NCBI RefSeq assembly: GCF_018139145.2
Contig: NC_059476.1
Span: forward strand, 5,369,501-5,433,500
Direction: 5' to 3'
Source of the DNA: Gymnogyps californianus
Taxonomy: Eukaryota > Chordata > Aves > Accipitriformes > Cathartidae
Length of the DNA stretch: 64,000 nucleotides
The notes beneath the pieces were generated by a model, which saw only the letters and a program-made list of their open reading frames with translations, did no database searches and was not told the origin of the DNA. Both the position numbers and the translations under genes were made by a program. Position 1 is the stretch's first letter, and each line of letters opens with the position of its first letter. This document shows positions 13,011-25,100 of this stretch, one piece after another.

Positions 13011-16000
13011 CCGTCTGGCACTCTTACTGGCAACGGCGTTCTCTGTCTGTGTATCTGTGAGGTGCTCCTACTAGTAAAGACCTGATGTCTGCACCACGAC
13101 AGCCACCCAGTTTGGTCTGTCTTGAAGGTCAGTGCAAAACTGGTGAATGGGCATAGGCACTGCAGTCGCCTGGGATAACCCTGGTGTACTCCTCACAGTT
13201 ACTGGTGCCTTGCACAAATGCTGCCTCTTCGATAAAGATATAAGGCTGCAGTTATGCTAGTTACATTTTTGTTCTTTTGTAATTAGTGAAACGTTTAATT
13301 CAATAAGTTATAAAATGCTACTCTGAAATTCTGTGGTGTAAGACTACAGAAGGAGTTAGGACAGGTGCAGCTTTTCTGTATTGTTTAATCTTTCTGGACA
13401 ACAGATCTGCTCGACTCTTCAGCACATCTCTTAGCTGATCTTTACCAAAAGATCTCGTTTCTTTGATACATAGTCATCTCACACTTTTAAGAACATGAGA
13501 GAAAATAAAAAAAAGGACTTGTTTTCCCCTTCAATACTTCCTTCCATGCTTTGCAAGGGGAATTAAAGCAATGTCTTCTCTTTTAAGTCGTTACGTGGCA
13601 CATATGCTGCTTAATTAGCTAAATAAAACCAGCCAACTCAGAGCCTTAGGGAAGATGTGTGAATAATGTATTGAACCTGAAAAGCTTTTCTGGTAGATAA
13701 TGTACATATGCATACAAATCTTTTTTTACATACCTATCCAATAAGCTTCAATACAAGTTGCATATAAGCATTAAAACTGCTATACCACATTAGAAACATG
13801 TTCCAGTTAGTATTGTTTCTTATCTAAATATTTACTGATATAGAGTATTTCTACTAAAGAAAAAAATACTTTATATAGTGATGTTGTGCTCATTTATTTT
13901 ATTTTTCTAGTGAAACTGAAAAGGTTACTTTATACAAAAAGTACCTTAAGTTCGAATGCCCTGCAGCCTCCTGTAGAATTAAGGTAGGGAGCTGAACAGA
14001 ATTGTTTTATTTTTCTTTGTCTTTTAATCACTGAATTGACTAAATTGCATTGCTCTTAGTCAAATTACTGTTTTTATACACTTCATGTAATCACTTAAAT
14101 CTGTTAAATAGTACTTTGTCTTGATAGCAGAGTTCTTTTAAATTTGTGTCACCATTTTCTTTTTATGAAGACTTAATATTTATATGAGAGAGATAATATA
14201 GTCTTAGAGGAAAAAAACTTCGTAAACCAGATAAAACTGCAGATAATCAACAGTTGCTATGTAATTAGAACTGTTAACTCTGATGCGGTTAAATAACCTT
14301 ATGAAAATCTGTATGGCCACTGCTCTTAAGTGCTTAGAAGATCAAGGCCTGATTTATCTCTGGGTCATGCAGGCACCTCTGTTCCAGTCAGAATTTTCCA
14401 AAGAGTAACAGCAAGGAGAAATTGGCTTAATTTCCCTGGAAAAGAGTTCAGTATTGTTTTTCCCAAGACAGAAGGAATAATGCATTGTCCCATACATACA
14501 AAGAAAACATGAAACTATTTTTTTCCTAACCAAATTATTTTTTTTCCTTCTTGAAATAGCTGCTCTCCATTGGTGAGAAACAAAGAGTACTCATCAGTAA
14601 AATAATTGTACAAGTGAAAACAGTGTCTGCAAAACTAGCAACTGATTTTCCTTCACTAGGCTCGAGCATAGATCTAGCCAGAGTGCAAACTATAATGGAA
14701 TCTATGGGATCTAAGTTGTCTCCAGGTGCTCAGCAACTCATGGACATGGTCCGATGTCAGCAAAAAGTAAGTCACGGTGCTTTTCGATAAACATAAATAG
14801 TACTGATCTGCGACCTTACCTTCTGTAACAGTTAAGCATGTTCTAAACTGATTTGGTGAAAAAGATTTTTGATTTTTTTTTTTTAACCCACACTTTCTGC
14901 CATTTCTTGCCACCCTTAAATGAGTACAGTGAATAAAGATTGTGTACTCAGGAATCACTGTGCATACGCCAAGTCCAGAGTTAAGAACTCTGTATCATCA
15001 TCATAATTTTAAACTTCGCTGCCACCATGCTCTCCTTTTGTTCGTTTCCATTGTCACTGCTTGTCAAGGATGGTGGGCATGTTCCCTGTAATGTTTGGGG
15101 TGTAGGTAGATGGACTGGTTTGTCTCCTTTATGGTTATTAAAAGCATGTCACCTTCAACTAAAGGGAACGTGCTCTTACAGAGCATTTATTTGATTTAGA
15201 TCCTAATCCTGCAAAGTAGGCTATTTCAACAGAATCCTGAATCCATCTGATGTTAATAATGTTCAGTCTTGGGGACATACCATGGTAAAAATGGAGTCAG
15301 TAAAACTGTTTTGTTACTTAGAGACTGACAAGATAATTAACACATAATATGTACAGGGAAAATCTTTTCCTGTGCTTTTTCCTAAGAATATAATTCAGAA
15401 CTACTTTTAAAATCTTTACATCACACTAGTAGAATGCTGAGTTATAAAGTATTTATTGTTGTTATTGTATAATTTCCAGTATATTTTAATGCTTAATTAT
15501 TAATTGTATTGTTTTTCTTCCCATCAGAACAGTTTACCTCTTGGAGACAAACTTAATTGGATCTTTGGGAAAAATTCAAACTTTGGAGGTGACCACGCAA
15601 TAGATGGATTGCGCAGTGCAGCTATTCAGACATCACTAGATCAATCAGCCAGTGAACCCTTGCCTGTTAAAAATCATTTAACAAGTGAAACAGTATATAA
15701 AGACATAAAAATAAGTCATGATCTGAATGCACAAGTACCTGAAGGAGGGAATACTTTTGATTCTGAAAGACTTACTACCCAGCAAAACACAGTTGACCTC
15801 AGAAATGATTTTAAAGTCATGGGATCTTTGCATATGCAGGAACAAGCGAGCGAAACCCCAAATGTAGCTAATGCACAGGTGCTGCTTCCTTTTCTTCAAA
15901 ACTTATGTAGTCAGGTAAATCATCTTCGGCTAAAAGACGGCAATAGGCATTTTGGTAAAAACGCAGTGACTAAAGAGGAAGGCATTCAGTGTGTTGGGTA

Positions 16001-17256
16001 AGTTGAGTTTGGTACACTTGTTAAAGTAGTAGTTTGACTATTTATTGACAAATTTAAAAAATAAAATCCATAATGTAAGCATTTTATTCTCATTAACAGC
16101 AATAGTGAATCGTAAAATATGTGGTTTTGAAGGCTGTGTGGCGATGAACATGATTGCAATTATTTTTTCAGATGAGCCGCTTGAATATAGGAGTTTTTTC
16201 GGAAGAAGTCACAACATCATCTGTTGTTACTAAACTCTTTGTGTCTTTTGCCTCCATTTTAACTTTTATGATTTCAAAAAAAGTATAGTCTTTCTGCAAT
16301 TTCATATACATTTAGTTTGTCTTTCTCGTCTGTTATTACATTTTCGTTTTCACTACTTCTACCTCCTAAATTCTTAATCTCTTCCTTTTTTCACACTATG
16401 TGCCATGATCTTTTCTGCTCTACTTAGTGTATCTCGTCCCACCGATCTTTCCTGTCCCTCCTCATTTGTCAGCATTTACAGTGCAAACGTCATAGTAGTA
16501 GAGCACCCAGTTTGATACCTGAGGAACGATAGTGGAAATGGTGAGATGTAGGAATCGGGGTTCTAATAGAGCCTGAATATCTCCAGCTCCTGGGAAAGTG
16601 CACTATTTTTAAAGAATGCAGATGCAAAAATAAAGAGTTGCATGGTTTGTATAACTCTTGAAACACTTCAACTGAGAAGAATAAAGTCTGCCATACTGAC
16701 AGAATTTGAACTCTGTGTATACTGTTGATTTGTGTGGATTTTGTTACACATAACTAAGCTGTCTAATGCATAATTGAGCCTTTGAAAAAATAAGGTTGAA
16801 AGATGACGACTGTATACCCTAGCATGTTTATAAAAAATTTTTGAGATTTAAAATGTGGCAGGCAGGCAAGGCATTTTACTTGTGCTAAAAACCTAATACC
16901 TTCCCAAGTTTATTGTCTAATAAATGAGATTTTACATTTAAAAGAAGTTCAAGTGCCCAGATCTCTCTCATGCCCCTTGTCATTAAGAAATAGGTTATAC
17001 TTATTCTTATATTTGCTCTTTTTACAGAGTAGAACAACAGCCTATTTGCTCCTATTTGGAAAAGATCATCTCAAAAAATATGGATCTGATGGAGAAAAAA
17101 CTAATGGACTATATTGATCGCCAAATCCAGGCTCTTCAGACACATATAGATAATAAAATGGTTCTCTTGATGGACTTGGTTCAGAACTCAAAGCCAAACA
17201 AAATTTCACAAGTGCACTATAATTCTAACGAAGGGTTCTCTAATGGAGAGAGATAG
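12346..17256 (+). CDS. PAAT: PAAT (protein associated with ABC transporters; C10orf88 orthologue)
   Basis: Six coding exons: 12346-12500, 12694-12897, 13911-13983, 14560-14766, 15528-15997 and 17028-17256. All have AG/GT borders and consistent phases, giving 445 residues plus TAG, the same length as I recall for the human protein. The first ATG in the CpG island (GCGATGG) begins an Ala-rich N-terminus. Exon 2 has ESLGAARS-type sequence after a core with LVSVGILSEARNMEVYVGEE. Exon 4 has ISKIIVQVKTVSAKL and MESMGSKLSPGAQQL. Exon 5 is a long polar region. The C-terminus (exon 6) is helical and coiled-coil-like (MDLMEKKLMDYIDRQIQAL). The human protein is reported to bind mitochondrial ABC transporters (ABCB7, ABCB8, ABCB10) and to affect iron homeostasis. 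The identity rests on length, position beside CUZD1 and remembered similarity. The gene appears intact. Confidence 0.85.
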
Positions 17257-17580
17257 ATGTATATAGATATAGGACTTCAACGTAAGTACTTTTAAGGGCA
17301 ATTATACTTTACAAAGCTTAGTATTTATGGAGTTGTAACTGTAAAGAACCTCAGTGTCGTTGACTTGCATTTTGTTACTGTAATTCTATCCACTATTGTA
17401 CACAGTTGTTAGTTTTATGAAAGATCTTAAAAATGTGTGTTTTTTCCCAAATATAAGAATTTTGTATGCCCTTTGTGGCTTATTTATTTAAAGAGCATTG
17501 CTAAAAGCTGTATGAAACAGTTTCCCAGTTTCAATTTGAACAATGGAGAAGTACTCTAAATAAACTGAGTTACAGCTTAT
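17257..17580 (+). terminator. PAAT: PAAT 3' UTR with AATAAA polyadenylation signal
   Basis: The first AATAAA after the PAAT stop codon is at 17559-17564 (CTCTAAATAAACTGAG), giving a 3' UTR of about 320 bp. Longer 3' ends cannot be excluded. Confidence 0.55.
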
Positions 17581-18844
17581 CTTTTTACCTACATGTAATC
17601 AGTTCACTTTTTGTTGTCTTGATTTTTTTGATGTGTAATGTGTTACCAGTAGAACGGAACGTAGTGTCTTTGTGCTTTTGGTTTATTTTAATGACACTCC
17701 TGTTGAAGATGTTTATTACTTCATCTATAAGAGGAAGGGTAGTACTGGCATTGCCTAACTTAAACTGTTTAAGGAGTCAGGTTTAGAGAGACAGGCTAAC
17801 TTGAACCCCAGCCTGGGTTCTTTGAAAGCCTTGCTGGCTGTACAGGCACCTAAGCTAGGAATCTAGGCTCCTTAAGTGATGTCTAAAACAAGACTGTCAT
17901 TATACTTTTTCCCTCCTAAATTAATTGAGCCATGCGAGAACAACTGAAATGAATGTATACTTAGCAGACTTGCATTTCTCAGGATAATGAAACACGGATA
18001 AATACAAGTACTTCATTTGTGGTTTCTGTCAAGGGGGCTTCGTTGCCAGATAGAACGTGCTGGGGTAGGTAGAATCTGCTGCGTTTCACCAACCTTAGGC
18101 CAGAGAAGTAGCCTTAGTGCATCGTATTTACTTCAACCTTTTTGGATCAGTTCTGCTGTCATTTGGGGAGGTAGAAATGTGACTTGAAGTCCCTCTTTTG
18201 TGGAAGGTCAAGCTTCATACTTCATTCTGTTTATTGCTCTTTGAATTCTGGGGTGCACCATTTAACTTGGACTGTATAGGGACTTAATGGTAAACTCCTA
18301 AGTTGGGTGCACAGACACTGGTTGTATTCGGTGTCTTAAAATGCATTGAGCAAAAGCTATTGATGGGAAAGCTAGTGTTGACTCAACAAGCAGCGTAGAC
18401 CCGTACAATCCAGTATCTTTATCTAGTCTATTAATATTTTCTTCTTCTCCAGGAAAACTGATGTCTTTTGAAGACTGTCAGATCTTGATGGTGGCAACCC
18501 ACAGGAGTAGATTTTTGAAGAGAGAATAATTTGCTTTGAACAGACATCTCGTAGTTGTCCCTCAGCTTAACTCATGCCAGGTGCAGTTTCAAAGTGATTC
18601 AAAAAGATAAAAAGAGACTTTTTTTTTTTGAAGAAAAAAGGACCTAAATTATCTTGTACTTTACAAGTCACACTACACCTGTAAAGTTAGTTTTTAGATG
18701 CTTTTGAAGAAACACCCTGAGGTAGACACTTACATTCTTTTTCAAATCAGTGATTTAAGATAGAGTATTAGGTTGAGAGGTTTTTTTTAATGACAGAAAA
18801 GGTTGAAATATGTTTCCAAGCATTGTTGTGTTCCAAGGCTGTTA
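17581..18844. other. Intergenic stretch between convergent PAAT and CUZD1
   Basis: Low-complexity AT-rich sequence with no open frame or splice pattern I can support. It may hold alternative 3' UTR of either gene. Confidence 0.5.
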
Positions 18845-18845
18845 G

Positions 18846-18851
18846 TTTATT
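18846..18851 (-). terminator. CUZD1: Candidate CUZD1 polyadenylation signal (AATAAA on minus strand)
   Basis: TTTATT on the plus strand is AATAAA on the minus strand, about 95 bp beyond the CUZD1 stop codon. It is the nearest canonical signal. Poly(A) use is inferred only. Confidence 0.4.
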
Positions 18852-18944
18852 GATTATTGGTTGGTTTGGGTTTTTTCCCCTCATCCCTCTTTGGGCGACA
18901 AATCTGAATAGAAGTTGACACAAATTCAGAATATCCTGAAGTAG

Positions 18945-19117
18945 TTAATATGAGCTCTGGATTTTTTGGTAGCCGTATCCTGCTTGGCGTTTGTGATATT
19001 TCAGTATCACAGCTACCACAATGATAATATTTGAAATTAAAACCAGAAATGAAAGAGTGTACAAGCTGTATTGTTGCAGGTTCGGGGTTTCTTCAGCATC
19101 TGCTTTAGTGAGGGATT
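18945..19117 (-). CDS. CUZD1: CUZD1 last exon: transmembrane helix and cytoplasmic tail
   Basis: After acceptor CTACACAG the exon encodes an acidic linker, then a hydrophobic helix ([18 protein letters not shown]), then KYHKRQ and a short tail ending IQSSY and TAA. The helix retains the precursor in the membrane until cleavage at RQKR in the previous exon. Confidence 0.93.
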
Positions 19118-22100
19118 CTGTGTAGAGAAAAATAAAGTGAGATGTTTAAAGCTTTGAATACCATCTCATTTCAATGGAAATTAAATAAGCATTTTTTCCG
19201 ATGTTTTGGTTCTGAGGAGTTGACCCACACAGATTGCAAATTCTGAATCTGTAGTACTGAAGAGTTGTAAAAATTTGTAATAAAACAATCGTGCAGAAGA
19301 GCATCATGATGTTAACAAATTCTTTGGTATCGCTGCAGCCAGGTTTCTCCCAAGCAGTGCTGTTGTTATCTTTAGAACCAGGTAGATGGGAGACATTGCT
19401 GAGGCAAAGCTGGGCAAAAAAGAAACTCGTGGTTCTGACCCTGTCCCTTCTAATGGTTTACTAGCTGGTCCTTGGTAAAACTCATGATTTTTCTATAAAT
19501 TGTGAAAGATACTATGAGAATTAATCTATGTTTTGTAATACTTTGAGTGTTATCTATTTGCAACTCTAATCCTTTTCACATTATACATGTGTCCAGTTTC
19601 TAGCATATGGATGCAAAATCTTTCACTGTTGAAATAAACAGGAACATGTTTAAAATGCTGCTAGAGTTCAGAGAGGTTAATAATTGTTTAAAAAAGGAAG
19701 AAAATGTTTATTACTATTAGGAGCCTGATTAATGCTAAGTACCTCTTAGATCAGAGACCTGAAAGCATGTGGCAGAATGTGCTTTTCTCAGGTGAAGCTT
19801 TGTGCTCGGTGAAAGTTAGAACAATGAGTGTAGTGGGAGTTACAATACAAGCCCTTTAAAATAGCTTTTTCCATATTTTGCAGTCTGTTCTACATTAGCT
19901 CTCAATACTCATCTAGACCACTGTAGAGCAGACTGCAAGTTGTACTAAAGAGTATGTCAGATTGGGGCACTAAAGCTTAGTTGTCTTACAGACAGCTTTG
20001 CGGCTCTAATTTAAAAGCATGGTGCTTTTGATTTCTGCTCCAGTGGCTGTCCTCTTCGTATTTTTGTTCTAATAGGCAATACATACAGTGTGAGGATTTA
20101 ACCTAGCATGGAATAAGTCCTCTATGTTTATCATCTGGCATAGCTTTTCTGTAGTACCGACAAATAAAACTGAGTGAAATTTAGTGGACTGTTAGAAGAT
20201 ACACAGGTTGTAACAAAGCCTGACTATGATTTGGAATGTGCTCTTTAGGTAGTCTGTGGCTTTTGAGAAATGAGCCCTGGTCCCTATGTATGCCTTATCA
20301 AAAAAAAGTCACATAAGAAAATTGAAATCTTCTCTTTCATAACTTTTTCTGAATACATAGTCAGATTCTGCATACACTATTTTGTAACTAGGAGTGAGTG
20401 CTGCTTTTTCTACTTCAAAGAGCCCGCCTTAATCCAAAAGGCCATCAGTCTGTCGGTTTGAAAAGTACTTCTGTGATCTCGCAAAACACAAACTTCATTG
20501 AACCCGTTGCTCTGATGCAACGTTATTTTTGAACTAGTGTAATTCACTTACTTCATTAGTGGATCGAAGGTAACAGATTTACACCAAGGAAGAGCTTAAT
20601 CAGGTTCCTAATTTATGTATTCCTCTTACCTGAGTAATCAGCAGACCTGAGATCTCTCTTCAGGCGGATGGGACCTACTACGGTATTAGTTTTCCAAGTG
20701 TATGAAGAAATAGCTCTTTTTTGCCTGGAGAGACAGCCTTCGGTACAGCGAGAGTTTGCGTTTTTGCTGTCACAAATTAAAATATCACACTGGAGGTAAA
20801 CTGATGCAAAGCTGTGCAGGAACCTGAAGGCGTTAAATTTGAATCTTCCGTAGTGTTCAAGTGGTGGGTAGGTTACCACAGTGTCATCTTTATTGCAGCT
20901 GCAACAGAATTTACAGAGCTGTTAAAGCAGTCCACATAAAATACTCATTCTTGCTAACTACTTTTAACTGTAACCACAGCATTTAACTAGGGCATTATTG
21001 TTACATATGGGCATACAATAATGTGCTTTTTTCCTCTCCCCAGTGCAATGTGGTGCTTGTTTTTCCTAGCTCTGTTTATGTAATGCTTTTAAATTTCTAT
21101 GAAATACAGCTTCCAACCACAGTCTACTGAAGAAGGTAAATGGAAGACAGGCAAAAATAAAAGAACAATGGTTGACATTTAGATTCTATTGCCTCACATG
21201 TTAGGAGATGGTAGTAAAATTAATTTAGAGTCTTACCCGCTTCTGATTAAGTCATACGTTGGCGATCCAAAATCAGGTTGTGGAGATGCTATACAGGTAT
21301 CAACAAACACCAAAAGATTTGGGTCAGTGGAATGAAGACTGACTTGAGCAAAAAGAGTTTGGTTCAAGTCTACATAATATGGGAACTGATGTACAGGCGT
21401 GGAGAATGAATCCGAATCATAGAATGACATGCTAACGTTGTATCTTCCCACAGCGGTTGTGTTTTGGATTATATTATTTTTTGTTATGTACATGACTTCT
21501 AAGGTTGAATTGTTTTCCATTTTGCATTTTGCAATAATCTTTATGGTCTTTTGACGGGTGATAATGGTGCCAGTAGCAGAGAGAGTTACGATGTTGGTGT
21601 AAGTGATGCTCTGACCTTCATCCTGTAAAAGGAATCGTATGAAGTGCTCAGTTGTGATTATATGAGCAGTGCCGTTGAAAGCAATTGTACTAAAGTTACA
21701 AAGCCGCCCAGCTATGCTTATCAGAGGCTCAAGATACCTTTGAAATGTGAAACAGGTTGCAACCAAAAAACCATTATCAACCCCCCTCCTGTTTTTTCAA
21801 AACACTGAACCAACCCGTGCAGCAAAAAGGTTAAGGAATAGTGCATGGAGTGCGAAAAGTACCAAAGCTACACTTCAGTCACCCTTATCAAAACAATGCT
21901 ATGAACTAGCTCTTGGGAATCTTCACATCTTAGGGTTTTTCCCCTTTCTTTGTGACTCCAGGATAAGTGCCAGCCGTGTCACTTGCAGAGGATGTTTAAG
22001 TTACGTCCCTAACGTTGTACTACTTCTGATAACCTGGGTTGGAGAGGGAATGAACATTTGGGGTTAATTTGTGTGGATTCTCCTGGACTTCCTTTGAAAG

Positions 22101-25100
22101 GGTCATTGATGATCAGGTTCTTAAAGAGGAAAAACGTTCTTTCTGCTTCAAGATGGGAAACACGCAACGGGATGAGCTAAGTGAGAGTAAATCAGCTTAT
22201 TCACAAACTGCTTTTACAAGCTCTTATCATTCATAAGCTATCGTTAGTGTATTCTCTTAACTTTTTTCCCCCTTTACCTTTTTAGTTGTTCCACAGCTGG
22301 CTAATGGGAAGGAAAAGATCACTGAATCTGTTACAACTGGACTGCAAGATGGATCATTCAGCTGCAGGTTAGTTTCATTATAACCAAGGGAGGTCAGATA
22401 AGACTTGCTCAGAACAATTTCCATGCGATCTGAAGTGCACGTAAGTAATGCTGCAATTGAAAGAGAAATTTAAAAAAAAAAAACCAAAAAACACGTTACT
22501 ACAAACTGCGGCGATCATTTCTCACTTGGTCTAGATCCTTGAACCTGTTGCATGGTTCTTGATTTGTCAGTCTGAAACGGCTTGTGCGCATTTGAGATCA
22601 TGCAAAAGTCAGAACAAAATTTCATGCTGGACTTCAAAAATGTTAGATAAGCAAAACCATGTAAAACTCATGCTGAAAGTTTAATTTTAAACCCAGTAAC
22701 ACAGAATGAATTTCCCTTTCATTCTGGAATGGGATCTCCCAATTCTGGGAAAAGGAATCAAAGTGCTAGTGCAGGATGGTGGGTGAGGAAATTGATTTAC
22801 AGCGGACAGCAAGGCTTTAGAGGCTCGCTGTCCACCTCAGTTAATGAGAAGATGGGCATGTGAACATATGGAACCAGTAAGGAAAATGGTCCAGCTCTGG
22901 GGGAAAGGAAATTGCAACACACCTAAACCCTGTTGGACTAACCAGTGTAGACCATTTTCCTGAGTATCTTGGGGAACAAAAATGTTTGAACTAACCAGTC
23001 AAAAAAAGTTTATCTTAATATCTCTAGGATGGTAACAATGCCTGCTTTGTCCAAAAGAAGGAAAAACAGATTTTCGGTGGTGCTGGCCAGAAAAAGGACC
23101 AAAAAGTGAAAGAACAGAGTTTGTTTCGCAGATGGGTCAGTAATAACTTACACTCTATAGGTGAGACTAATGTGGGATTTTTGTATGTAAAGAGGGTTAA
23201 TGACTATCAATAAAAAGGCTTAAATCCTCAGTATCAACTATCAGTTCCTTTCAATATTTATAAGGGAAGGGAAGAATCATATGTGAGAATAAAGAAACAG
23301 CATCCTATTCATGTAGCAAGTGTACTTACTGTTGGGCTCCACAGGACCTGGCAGCGGAATACTGGTATACTGAGCAGAAAATCCTCTGTAGGAGTTGGCA
23401 TAGTCTGTAGACAACACAACTGTCATAACATTTGAAGAAGATTCAAATCTGGGCTGAGCACGACCACATACTTTTCCTATTAAGCCAGTGTTAGTGGTGA
23501 GGCCATCGTAGACTGCTGTGAAGTCAAATTGGCAGTTCTGGTCCAGTTCCAGGCTATAGACAGAGAAAAAATAATTACAGGGAAATCTGAGTATAGAGAA
23601 CATTGCTCATACTGGATAGAGGATCCAGTGCAGATAAAGTGTCTTTTGAGTTCCAGTCGGCTGAAATAAAAGAATGGAGAATAAAAGAACACATAAATAG
23701 ACATTATTAACACCAAATAAAGCATGGAAAACCCTCAAAGGGAAGAAATGCTTAATAAGAGTGTGATTCTGCTCCCATTGAAATAAACATTTTGCTATAG
23801 CTCTCAGCAGAAGCTGGATCAGCTATGTTTTTATAGCTCTGATACTGCATATACTGATTGCTACTTATTTACTAAAAATAACCACATCTTCAAATACATA
23901 TATTTTTATATATATATATTAAAATAATCCTGTATCTTAAAATAAAGAGCTTTTAAAGTGTAGGGTTGGCTTATGCAGGTCTCTGAAACCCGTTGATGTC
24001 ACCAGAGGAAGGCTCTTGCCCTTTTTATGAACCTGCATGAGAGCTTACCTTGGTGCTTGCTGCCCTTGATGAAAAGCACCAGCTGTACTGTGGTGGGTGG
24101 ATACCTCCAGAACAACATCTCTGCTCCTGAATCGGCAGATGGACCCTGGCCAGGACTGGTGAGAACATACACCACGCTGTGCAGAGTTCATCATCTCAGA
24201 GGGCAGTGGTCAAGGTAATGATTTCCTATAGAATCCTATACATTTCATACTGATTTCTTATACAGCATTCTGCAGTCTGAGTGTCTCAAGAAATGTTCTT
24301 GAAGATACTGCCCTTTGAATTCCCTTGGTCTTGAGACTTTCGTCCATGCACAGTGTCAACTGATGCAGGGAAAGCCAAAAAAAGGCTACCAGTCCACTAC
24401 ATATGGGTGACCAACCCTGATAAAGAGCAATATGGATCAGGAAAGTCCATGCCAGTGTGGTTTCCTTATGCCAATGCATCCATTAGCATTTATACTTGGA
24501 AGTACTTAAGCCAGTGCTATGCTATCTTCTTTGCCCATCGGCCAGCAATACTGAGGAAGATGTACTTTGGGCAATATTTGCTTTATTCTTCTTTTGACCC
24601 TCAGTTCTAAATTGCAAGTACGGTGCACATGATGGTTTTAAACGTGTTCCTTATGTAGCAAAAGCTTTATTTATACCGATGGATTTAAATTCAGATCATT
24701 CAGGCTAGCTTAAAATGGACCTACACCTCATGCCTAGTAAACTGAAATGCTTTCTGCGTTTCACTGACTGGCATTACAGTAGCTATAGTGTAATGTATAG
24801 TGATGTGGAACACATTGCAGTTTTTTACATGAGAGTCAGCAAAGCACGTTTTAAAAATGTATAGATGTTCTAAAAGTTTGAAAGCACTTCTGATTCCTGT
24901 GTTTAAACAGAATGAAAAAAGACTAATAGAGCATTTACTCACAAAAAATCCTGGAACTGTAATTCTATCTTCGAGTTTTTTTCTGTTTGTATGTGCCAGA
25001 CACAGTATGTAAATTCAGGGTAAGATGCTGGGTAGTTGGGGCTGGTAAATGTCCCATTGGGACCACTTAATTGTCCCCCACAATTTTCAACTTCTGAAAA

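Noticed and set aside
11975..13085. Very long open frames on both strands in the CpG island (up to 352 codons)
   Set aside because: High G+C removes stop codons by chance. The real coding exons here are PAAT exons 1 and 2, which have splice sites and in-phase continuation.
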